Positions 23,207 to 28,689 of a DNA stretch of 28,689 nucleotides are shown here, piece after piece (position 1 is the first letter of the stretch; each line of letters begins with the position of its first letter). Both the position numbers and the translations under genes were made by a program. The stretch is from the NCBI GenBank assembly GCA_035265665.1, contig DATFOK010000044.1, forward strand, positions 1-28,689. Direction: 5' to 3'. A model generated the notes under the pieces. That model saw only the letters and a program-made list of their open reading frames with translations. It did no database searches and was not told the origin of the DNA. This stretch comes from DASUPK01 sp035265665 (GTDB lineage Bacteria > Actinomycetota > Thermoleophilia > Solirubrobacterales > 70-9).

Positions 23207-24795
23207 ACGAGAAGGCCAAGGTCCTCGTCAAGGAGAAGATCGCCGACGCCGGGGTGGACCTACTGAGGGAGCGCTTCGACGTCGAGCTCGGGCTGGAATG
23301 GGACGGCGGCGAGCTCGAGCAGCGGATCGGCGAGTTCGACGGCATCCTGATCCGCTCGGCCACAAAGCTCACGCCCGATCTGATCGAGCGGGCCGAGCGG
23401 CTCAAGGTGATCGGCCGCGCCGGCACCGGGGTCGACAACGTCGACGTCGACGCTGCCACCAAGCGCGGCATCGTCGTCGCCAACGCCCCCGAGGCGAACT
23501 CGATCGCCGCGGCCGAGCACACCATGGCGCTGATGCTCGCGCTCTGCCGCAACGTTCCGCAGGCGCACGGCTCGCTCGCCGGCGGCGCCTGGGACCGGGG
23601 GAAGTTCAAGGGCACCGAGCTCTACGGCAAGACGCTTGGCGTGCTGGGCTTCGGACGCATCGGGCAGCTGGTCGCGGCCCGCGCCCAGGCCTTCGATATG
23701 CCGGTGGTCGCCTACGACAAGTTCGTGACGGCCGAGCGGTTCCGCGAGCTCGGCGTGGAGGGCGTCGACGACCCCGCTGGGCTCTTCGCGCGCGCCGACT
23801 TCATCTCGCTGCACCTGCCGAAGACGCCCGAGACCGTCGACTTCATCGACGCCGAGGCGATCGGGAAGATGCGCGACGGCGTGCGGATCGTTAACTGCGC
23901 CCGCGGAGAGCTGATCGACCTCGACGCGCTGGTGGCGGGACTCGATTCGAGCAAGGTCGCGGGCGCCGCGCTCGACGTCTTCCCGGAGGAGCCCTTCGGT
24001 GGGCACCCGATCCTGGAACGCGAGGACGTGGTGGTCACGCCGCACCTCGGCGCCTCCACGGCCGAGGCGCAGGATCGCGCCGGGGTGGTCACGGCCGAGC
24101 AGGTCACCGCGGCGCTGACGGGCGGCGTCGTGACGACCGCCGTCAACATCGCCCCCGTCCGCCCCGAGGTGATGGAGCAGCTCGCGCCCTTCGTGCCGCT
24201 CTGCGAGAAGCTCGGCCGGCTGGTCCAGGCGCTGGGCGAGGGACCACCGGACCGCGTCGAGGTCGAGTTCCGCGGCCGCCTGGCCGATCAGGACACCCGG
24301 ATCCTCGGCATCGCGGCGCTCGTCGGCATCCTTTCCGGGCACACCGAGGAGCCCGTCAACCTGGTCAACGGGCCGCACATGGCCGAGGAGCGTGGGATCG
24401 AGCTGATCGAGACCCGCGACGCGCTCTCGGAGGACTTCACCGAGCTCGTGGTCGTCCGCGTGCACACCGGCGAAGAGTCGGTCGAGGTGGCGGGCACGGG
24501 CGTGGGCCCGCGCAACATCCCCTACCTGGCCCGGCTCTGGGGCGAGGACTTCTACCTGCCCTTCGCCGAGCATCTGGCGATCTTCCGCTACACCGACCAG
24601 CCGGGCATGATCGGCCGCGTCGGCACCGTCTTCGGTGAGGAGGGGGTCAACATCGTCTCCGCCGCCGTCGGCGCCGAATCGGAGGGGAAGACCGCGGTCA
24701 TGGCCCTGACCACCGATGCGCCCGTGAACCAATCCACCGTCGACCGGATCCTCGAACTCGACGGATTCTTCGTCGGGCGCTCCGTCTCGCTGTAG
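23203..24795 (+). CDS. serA: D-3-phosphoglycerate dehydrogenase with ACT domain
   Basis: SerA oxidises 3-phosphoglycerate to phosphohydroxypyruvate, the committed step of serine synthesis. The 530 residues fit the long type I enzyme: substrate domain with RAGTGVDNVDVDAAT, NAD domain with GVLGFGRIGQ (near residue 147), catalytic Arg in NCARGE (about 234), Glu in FPEEP and His in TPHLGAST. An intervening domain is followed by a C-terminal ACT domain (YTDQPGMIGRVGTVFGEEGV) for serine feedback. The start overlaps the serC stop by ATGA. Its TAG stop codon is also the first three bases of the -10 box of the next gene. Confidence 0.96.
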   Translation: MNEKAKVLVKEKIADAGVDLLRERFDVELGLEWDGGELEQRIGEFDGILIRSATKLTPDLIERAERLKVIGRAGTGVDNVDVDAATKRGIVVANAPEANSIAAAEHTMALMLALCRNVPQAHGSLAGGAWDRGKFKGTELYGKTLGVLGFGRIGQLVAARAQAFDMPVVAYDKFVTAERFRELGVEGVDDPAGLFARADFISLHLPKTPETVDFIDAEAIGKMRDGVRIVNCARGELIDLDALVAGLDSSKVAGAALDVFPEEPFGGHPILEREDVVVTPHLGASTAEAQDRAGVVTAEQVTAALTGGVVTTAVNIAPVRPEVMEQLAPFVPLCEKLGRLVQALGEGPPDRVEVEFRGRLADQDTRILGIAALVGILSGHTEEPVNLVNGPHMAEERGIELIETRDALSEDFTELVVVRVHTGEESVEVAGTGVGPRNIPYLARLWGEDFYLPFAEHLAIFRYTDQPGMIGRVGTVFGEEGVNIVSAAVGAESEGKTAVMALTTDAPVNQSTVDRILELDGFFVGRSVSL

Positions 24796-24798
24796 GGT
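24793..24798 (+). promoter_or_regulatory. -10 box TAGGGT overlapping the serA stop codon
   Basis: TAGGGT ends exactly 6 bases before ATG 24805. Its TAG is the serA stop codon, so the promoter lies across the end of serA. Confidence 0.5.
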
Positions 24799-24804
24799 CG
24801 GTTC

Positions 24805-25836
24805 ATGAAGGCGGTCGTGCTCACCGGCCACGGAGGGCCGGAGGTGCTGCAGGTTCAGGAACGGCCGGAACCCGCCGTTCGTGCAGGCGAGGTGCGGATC
24901 GCCGTCAAGGCAGCCGGCATCAACTTCGCGGACACGATGGCGCGGGTCGGCATCTATCCCGACGCTCCCAAACCGCCGTGCGTGCTCGGCTACGAGGTTG
25001 CCGGCGAGGTCGAGTCCGTGGGCGACGAAGTCGACTCAGTGAAAGCAGGAGATCGGGTCGTCGCCGGGGTCCGCTTCGGCGGCCAGGCCGAGCTGGTCAG
25101 CGTCCCGGCGGATCAATTGCTGCCGCTGCTCGACCGGCTCAGCTTCGAGCAGGGGGCGGCCGTGCCTGTCAACTACGCGACGGCCTACTGCGCGCTCGTG
25201 GTGATGGCAGGCATCAAACCCGGCGAGCGTGCCCTGATCCACGCGGCGGCAGGAGGGGTGGGCACGGCCGCCGTTCAGATTGCGCGCCACCACGGCGCCG
25301 AGGTCTTCGGCACCGCCTCGGCCGCAAAGCACGACGCGATCCGCGAACTCGGAGTGGCACACGCGATCGACTACCGGACCCAGGATTTCGAGGCCGAGGT
25401 GAGGCGCCTGACCGACGGCAAGGGCGTCGACGTCGTGATCGATGCGACCGGGCCCACCAACTTCCGCAAGGATTACCGCCTGCTGCGACAGGGAGGCCGT
25501 CTGGTCATGTACGGGCTCTCCGAGGCATCAGCGGGCACGGGCCGAGACATCCGCAAGCTGCTGGGCAGCCTGGCCCGGATGCCCTTCGCGACGTTGCCCT
25601 GGTGGAAGAGCCTGCAGCTGATGAGCGAGAACAAGGGCGTCTTCGGCCTCAACATGCTCCATTGGTGGGACCGCGAGGGCGACGTGACCCGGATCACCGG
25701 TCCGCTGGTCGAGGAGCTCGAGGCGGGCGACCTCCAGCCCGTGGTCGCGGAGTCCTTCCCGTTCGAGCGGGCGGGCGACGCCCACCGCTTCATCGCCGAA
25801 CGGCGGAACATCGGCAAGGTCGTGCTCGTTCCCTAA
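24805..25836 (+). CDS. Zinc-independent NADPH:quinone oxidoreductase (MDR, VAT1-like)
   Basis: This 343-residue member of the medium-chain dehydrogenase/reductase superfamily has an N-terminal GroES-like domain (GINFADTMARVGIYP, VLGYEVAGEVESVG, VKAGDRVVAG) and a Rossmann domain with HAAAGGVGTAAVQIARHHGA. No catalytic or structural zinc cysteine set is visible, as in quinone reductases. The C-terminal part (MYGLSEASAG, MPFATLPWWKSLQLMSENKGVFGLNM) resembles the VAT1-like branch. The real substrate, a quinone or an enone, is not predictable. It starts at ATG 24805 with a -10 box 6 bases upstream. It is followed directly by a hairpin terminator. Confidence 0.85.
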   Translation: MKAVVLTGHGGPEVLQVQERPEPAVRAGEVRIAVKAAGINFADTMARVGIYPDAPKPPCVLGYEVAGEVESVGDEVDSVKAGDRVVAGVRFGGQAELVSVPADQLLPLLDRLSFEQGAAVPVNYATAYCALVVMAGIKPGERALIHAAAGGVGTAAVQIARHHGAEVFGTASAAKHDAIRELGVAHAIDYRTQDFEAEVRRLTDGKGVDVVIDATGPTNFRKDYRLLRQGGRLVMYGLSEASAGTGRDIRKLLGSLARMPFATLPWWKSLQLMSENKGVFGLNMLHWWDREGDVTRITGPLVEELEAGDLQPVVAESFPFERAGDAHRFIAERRNIGKVVLVP

Positions 25837-25881
25837 ATGCGAGGGTGCTCCGCAGGTGAAAGCCGAGGAGCAACCCGTTTT
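25837..25881 (+). terminator. Terminator hairpin, copy 1 of a repeated element
   Basis: Directly after the quinone reductase stop, GGGTGCTCC (25843-25851) pairs with GGAGCAACCC (25867-25876, one bulged A), followed by GTTTT. The 16 bases at its left edge and the 15 at its right edge are identical to copy 2 at 26659-26692; the loop here is longer, at 15 bases. Confidence 0.65.
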
Positions 25882-25927
25882 GTGAGGGGCCGCTCCAAAT
25901 CGCGTTTACCGGGGTTATGGCAGGCAG

Positions 25928-26653
25928 ATGAAGCCTCGAGGGAGAAAGCTGTTGGGCGGCCTGGTCGTGCTGGCCGCGATGACCGCCATCGCGCCCGCCG
26001 TTGCCTCGGCGCGCCCGGGCGTGGCCGCGTCGGTCTGGACGGTGCATGGCCATGGGGCGACGGCGTCCGCCGCCGTCAACGTTCTCACCCTGAACGACTT
26101 CGGGCGAGTCAACAATCGGATCAGCGCTTTTACCGGGCCGACCGGCCGACTGACGATTACGGCCCCGGAGGGGCTGGGCGATCCCGACGGCAGCGGGACG
26201 GCGTGCGCCCTGGACAACGCCAAGCCCGGTGAGTCGACCGCCCAGGAGGTGAGCTGCGCGCCGGGGTACATCGGCGCGATCGTCGGGGATCTCGGCCGGG
26301 GCGGTGACACCTTCGACGCGGATCCCTCGTTCCAGGTGATGATCGGCGCGCTGATCGACGGCCAGGGTCGGCCGCTCGAGGGAGGGCCCGGACGGGACCG
26401 GTTGGTCGGTGGGACGATGGCCGATCTGATCGAGGGCGACGGCAGCTCGGACTCGCTGGCCGGTGGCGGCGGCCAGGACGAGTTGATGGGCGGGCCCGGC
26501 GCCGACAACCTCAGTGGGGGGTCTGCCGCAGACTGGCTCAGCGGCGGCGGCGGGCCGGACAAGCTCGGCGGTGGAGGAGGAAGGGACCTCTGCCGGGGCG
26601 CCGGCGGATTCGACGTAGCGAAGAGCTGCGAGACCGCTCGCGGGATTCCGTAG
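25928..26653 (+). CDS. Secreted RTX-like calcium-binding repeat protein
   Basis: This 241-residue exported protein has a signal peptide of about 28 residues (charged MKPRGRK, hydrophobic core, cleavage after AVASA). The middle part (about 30-145) has no recognised domain. From about residue 150 there are nonapeptide-like repeats GGxGxDxL: GGPGRDRLVGG, DLIEGDGSSDSLAGG, QDELMGGPGADNLSGG, and more up to GGRDLCRGAGGFD. These resemble haemolysin-type (RTX) calcium-binding parallel beta-roll repeats, though somewhat degenerate. The role is unknown, probably a surface or secreted protein. No type I secretion genes are nearby, and the N-terminal signal suggests Sec export instead. The gene is flanked on both sides by copies of the same hairpin. 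Confidence 0.75.
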   Translation: MKPRGRKLLGGLVVLAAMTAIAPAVASARPGVAASVWTVHGHGATASAAVNVLTLNDFGRVNNRISAFTGPTGRLTITAPEGLGDPDGSGTACALDNAKPGESTAQEVSCAPGYIGAIVGDLGRGGDTFDADPSFQVMIGALIDGQGRPLEGGPGRDRLVGGTMADLIEGDGSSDSLAGGGGQDELMGGPGADNLSGGSAADWLSGGGGPDKLGGGGGRDLCRGAGGFDVAKSCETARGIP

Positions 26654-26658
26654 CGCTG

Positions 26659-26692
26659 ATGCGAGGGTGCTCCGAAAGGAGCAACCCGTTTT
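26659..26692 (+). terminator. Terminator hairpin, copy 2 of a repeated element
   Basis: Six bases after the RTX-like gene's stop, GGGTGCTCC (26665-26673) and GGAGCAACCC (26678-26687) enclose a GAAA tetraloop and are followed by GTTTT. It shares both arms and flanks with copy 1; only the loop differs. Confidence 0.7.
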
Positions 26693-26709
26693 ACGGCGAA
26701 GCCGACCTA

Positions 26710-26715
26710 TAGCTT
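26710..26715 (+). promoter_or_regulatory. -10 box TAGCTT for the HIHHL membrane protein
   Basis: TAGCTT (within TATAGCTT, so TATAGC at 26708 is an overlapping option) lies 7 bases before GTG 26723. Confidence 0.45.
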
Positions 26716-26722
26716 TGGCCGC

Positions 26723-27484
26723 GTGCTAACCGCAAGCATCGGCAGCGCCTATCAGCAGGGAATCGTCGACACCGGGCGGGAGCCGCACTTCCTGTTCTTC
26801 GTCTCCTTCCTGCTCACCTTCGGCTTCATCCGGACCAGCGCCCACATGATCCGGGCGCAGGTGAGCTGGTGGCCCGGCAACGTCTCGGTCGGCGGCACGC
26901 ACATCCACCACCTGGTCTGGGGGATCCTGCTGCTCCTGATTTGCGGCTACATCGCGGTCGCGCTCGACCCCGAGAGCCCCTGGCGCGAGGTCGTGGCGGT
27001 TCTCTTCGGCATCGGGACGGGCCTCACCCTCGACGAGTTCGCGCTCTGGCTCGACCTCAAGGACGTCTACTGGTCGAAGGAGGGGCGGAAGTCAATCGAC
27101 GCGGTGATCATCGCCGCGGCGGTCTCGGGCGTATTCCTGATCAGCCTCCGAAGCTGGATCGACGTGACCACCGACCTCGCGGACGAGATCCAGGCGGCCG
27201 TGGGCTCCATCGGCTTGTTCGGAATGATCGTCGCCCTCGTCAACGCAGCCAAGGAGAAGTTCGGGATGGCCATCTGGAGCATTGTGATTCCGGTGGTCGG
27301 TTTCGTCAGCGCCTTCCGGTTGGCCAAACCCCACTCGGTCTGGGCGCGGCTCTTCTACCGCCATGAGAAGAAGCAGCGCTCCGCGGAGCGCTTCGCGGGA
27401 TCCCGCGGCGAGCCCTTCTGGAAGCGCCGCGGCGAGCTACTCGGCCGGCTCCGGCTCCGCCCGCGCGGCGCCGGCGGAACCTGA
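26723..27484 (+). CDS. Conserved membrane protein with HIHHL motif, unknown function
   Basis: This 253-residue protein has about five hydrophobic segments (roughly residues 22-40, 65-85, 88-110, 128-146 and 170-205) and a basic C-terminal tail. Two conserved-looking stretches stand out: GGTHIHHLVWG near residue 57, with three histidines at the membrane entry, and TLDEFALWLDLKDVYWSKEGRKSID near 105. I remember similar unnamed membrane proteins in actinobacteria, but no function. The His and acidic residues could bind a metal; this is inference. It starts at GTG 26723 behind a -10 box. Its last 48 bases overlap the end of the convergent AI-2E permease gene. Confidence 0.75.
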   Translation: MLTASIGSAYQQGIVDTGREPHFLFFVSFLLTFGFIRTSAHMIRAQVSWWPGNVSVGGTHIHHLVWGILLLLICGYIAVALDPESPWREVVAVLFGIGTGLTLDEFALWLDLKDVYWSKEGRKSIDAVIIAAAVSGVFLISLRSWIDVTTDLADEIQAAVGSIGLFGMIVALVNAAKEKFGMAIWSIVIPVVGFVSAFRLAKPHSVWARLFYRHEKKQRSAERFAGSRGEPFWKRRGELLGRLRLRPRGAGGT

Positions 27485-28540
27485 GAAGACGAGTTCGTCG
27501 ATCACCACACCGAGGGAGGCCGCGGCCGGGATGGCGAGCAGCGCACCGAGCACCCCGGCGAGGTTCGCACCGACGATCACCGCGACGATCGCCACCGCCG
27601 GGTTCACCTTGAGCGCGCCGCCCTTGTAGAGCAGCGGCTGGATGATGCGGTCCTGAAGCTGCTGGTAGACGAGGAACACGATCAGCCAGACGATCGCGTC
27701 GCCTGGGCCGCCGTCGATCAGCAGCACCCCGAATACGGCAAATCCCCCGACCGTCAGCCCGATCAGCGGGATCAGGTCCAGGAAGGCGACCAGAACCGCG
27801 AGGGGCAGGGCGAGGTGGAAGCCCTCCGCCTCGAGGAACGCCCAGGTGAGGAAGCCGGCGGCGATCGCGAGCAGCAGGTTGACGCTGACGTAGGCCTTCA
27901 CCACCTCAGCGACGCGGCTGGCGATCCGGCGGGCCCGGTTGCGCTGAAGGGCCGGCAGGCGGCCGGTGCCCCGCTCCACCATGCCGCGCCCGTCGAGCAG
28001 CAGGAAGAAGGTGAGCGTGATGACGGTGATCGCGGCGAGTAGGTGCTCGAGCAGGCTGACGGTGAACGAGCCGATCGTGCTGGCCCCACTCGACAGATGC
28101 GAGGGGAGGTTGCTCGCCTCCTGGGTCAGCTTCTGGGTGATGTCGTACTTCTGGTTCAGCTCCTGGAACTGCTTGTTGTTGTTCGCCCAGTCCTCAAAGT
28201 CATGGACGTATCCCGGGAGCTTGTGCGCGAGCCCCTCGATGTCGTGGACGATCGGCGGGAAGACGTGCAGGGTCAGGTAGACGAGCGCCGCGAACGCGAG
28301 CAGGTAGACGATCAGGATCGCGAGCACCCTCGGCATCTGCCCGTCTCGCGGCCAGGCCCGCTGCAGGAGGCTCACCGCCGGGTCGAGCGCGAGCGCCAGG
28401 AAAATAGCGGCGGCAACCCACTGGAGGGTGGTGCGCGTATGCAGCAGGGCGATCGCCAGCAGGACCGCGACCGCGATCCAGAAGAGCGCCACCAACACGA
28501 CCTTCGCGACGGCCCGAGCCTCGATCCCCTCCGCGCGCAT
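27437..28540 (-). CDS. AI-2E family transporter (permease)
   Basis: This 367-residue integral membrane protein has about eight helices. An N-terminal pair is followed by a long extramembrane region (about 95-150, rich in Gln/Asn: NNNKQFQELNQKYDITQKL). The C-terminal half is typical of the family: FFLLLDGRGM, VVKAYVSVNLLLAI, FLDLIPLIGLTVGG and LQDRIIQPLLYKGGALKVNP. Members export diverse small solutes or act as Na+/H+ antiporters, so the name does not prove autoinducer transport. I chose ATG 28540 because TAGCGT lies 8 bases before it; GTG/ATG options up to 28573 lie upstream of that box. It overlaps the convergent membrane protein gene by 48 bases. Confidence 0.9.
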   Translation of the reverse strand: MRAEGIEARAVAKVVLVALFWIAVAVLLAIALLHTRTTLQWVAAAIFLALALDPAVSLLQRAWPRDGQMPRVLAILIVYLLAFAALVYLTLHVFPPIVHDIEGLAHKLPGYVHDFEDWANNNKQFQELNQKYDITQKLTQEASNLPSHLSSGASTIGSFTVSLLEHLLAAITVITLTFFLLLDGRGMVERGTGRLPALQRNRARRIASRVAEVVKAYVSVNLLLAIAAGFLTWAFLEAEGFHLALPLAVLVAFLDLIPLIGLTVGGFAVFGVLLIDGGPGDAIVWLIVFLVYQQLQDRIIQPLLYKGGALKVNPAVAIVAVIVGANLAGVLGALLAIPAAASLGVVIDELVFSGSAGAARAEPEPAE

Positions 28541-28548
28541 CGCCCGAG

Positions 28549-28554
28549 ACGCTA
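28549..28554 (-). promoter_or_regulatory. -10 box TAGCGT for the AI-2E family gene
   Basis: TAGCGT on the minus strand is 8 bases before ATG 28540. It decides against the longer start at 28573. Confidence 0.45.
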
Positions 28555-28601
28555 GAGAGCCTTCCGGACCCAATTCGTTCGACCAGGCCGGCGCCCTGCG
28601 C

Positions 28602-28607
28602 TACTCT
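28602..28607 (+). promoter_or_regulatory. -10 box TACTCT for the leucine leader peptide
   Basis: TACTCT lies 12 bases before ATG 28620, predicting a start site about 6 bases before the ATG. Confidence 0.4.
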
Positions 28608-28619
28608 CCCCTGACTTCG

Positions 28620-28679
28620 ATGACGCACCGGCTCGACAGCCTGGCGCTTCTCCTTCTCCTCCCCCTTCGGGGGGAATAG
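28620..28679 (+). CDS. Leucine-rich leader peptide of an attenuated operon
   Basis: This 19-residue open frame reads MTHRLDSLALLLLLPLRGE and stops at TAG 28677. Eight of the 19 residues are leucine, five of them consecutive (codons 10-14), followed by PLRGE. It starts at an ATG placed behind a -10 box like a real gene. A hairpin overlaps its last codons. This is the architecture of a leucine-responsive attenuator: with scarce Leu-tRNA the ribosome would stall on the Leu codons and change downstream folding. The regulated gene, presumably leuA or another leu/ilv gene, lies beyond the window and cannot be seen. Confidence 0.7.
   Translation: MTHRLDSLALLLLLPLRGE
28661..28674 (+). promoter_or_regulatory. 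UUCG hairpin overlapping the leader peptide (attenuator element)
   Basis: CCCCC (28661-28665), TTCG loop, GGGGG (28670-28674): a perfect 5-bp stem with the very stable C(UUCG)G tetraloop. It starts at the last codon base of the Leu run. No T-tract follows within the window, so it may be a pause or anti-terminator element and not the terminator itself. Confidence 0.55.
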
Positions 28680-28689
28680 CGCTGGGCGG

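Noticed and set aside
23260..24831. 523-codon open frame opposite serA
   Set aside because: Antisense mirror of serA with no motif; serA has all catalytic residues.
1..28689. tRNA, rRNA, CRISPR arrays, insertion sequences, phage genes, known riboswitches
   Set aside because: None recognised on either strand by reading; gaps between genes are short and hold promoters, hairpins or the single pseudogene.

Overview
The window is about 28.7 kb of dense, high-GC bacterial DNA that reads as ordinary chromosomal core sequence. Gene content suggests an actinobacterium, and I lean to the Thermoleophilia (Solirubrobacterales-like): a tRNA-dependent Glu/Asp amidotransferase operon, a classical menaquinone pathway, a mycobacterial-type serC and serA, a membrane protein with a HIHHL motif of a kind I associate with actinobacteria, and many starts that look leaderless behind a TANNNT box. 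The lineage is inferred from remembered family resemblance. I saw no rRNA, tRNA, CRISPR array, insertion sequence or prophage.

Layout. 1-2661: 3' end of a membrane protein gene, then convergent to it a GMC-type flavoprotein and a four-helix membrane protein. 2707-6209: gatC-gatA-small zincin-gatB, joined by three successive 4-base GTGA overlaps. 6256-9545: a small zinc-ribbon membrane protein, a DUF2304-glycosyltransferase 2 fusion, a SqdB-type UDP-sulfoquinovose synthase and a RibD/DHFR-fold reductase. 9652-20642: a combined branched-chain amino acid and menaquinone region. It runs ilvB-ilvN-menF rightward, menB-menA and menC-menD leftward, then menE and ilvC rightward. A 65-codon remnant of a CAAX-type membrane protease lies between menA and menC. 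20657-21903: two tandem DUF4389 membrane protein genes. 22067-25836: serC-serA and a VAT1-like quinone reductase. 25837-28540: a secreted RTX-like glycine/aspartate-rich protein between two copies of a repeated hairpin, the HIHHL membrane protein, and an AI-2E family permease. 28620-28679: a 19-residue, leucine-rich leader peptide with an overlapping UUCG hairpin. It predicts a leucine-attenuated operon (leu or ilv) just beyond the right edge.

How the genes work together. IlvB/IlvN make acetolactate and IlvC converts it to the dihydroxy acid, feeding valine, leucine and isoleucine; the terminal leader peptide points to more of this pathway next door. MenF, MenD, MenC, MenE, MenB and MenA give chorismate to demethylmenaquinone. 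MenH, a DHNA-CoA thioesterase and the final methyltransferase are not in the window. SerC/SerA supply serine. GatCAB corrects misacylated Glu-tRNA(Gln) and/or Asp-tRNA(Asn).

The most striking pattern is regulatory. Nearly every first gene of a transcription unit has a TANNNT hexamer 6 to 12 bases before its start codon and no Shine-Dalgarno sequence, as expected for leaderless mRNAs. Operon-internal genes use stop-start overlaps or near-contact instead. Two genes appear to start with CTG. I did not find a clearly new multi-gene system. The best leads are the zincin inside the gat operon, the leader peptide, the interlocked menB/menE promoters, the repeated hairpins flanking the RTX-like gene, and SqdB in an apparently non-phototrophic setting.
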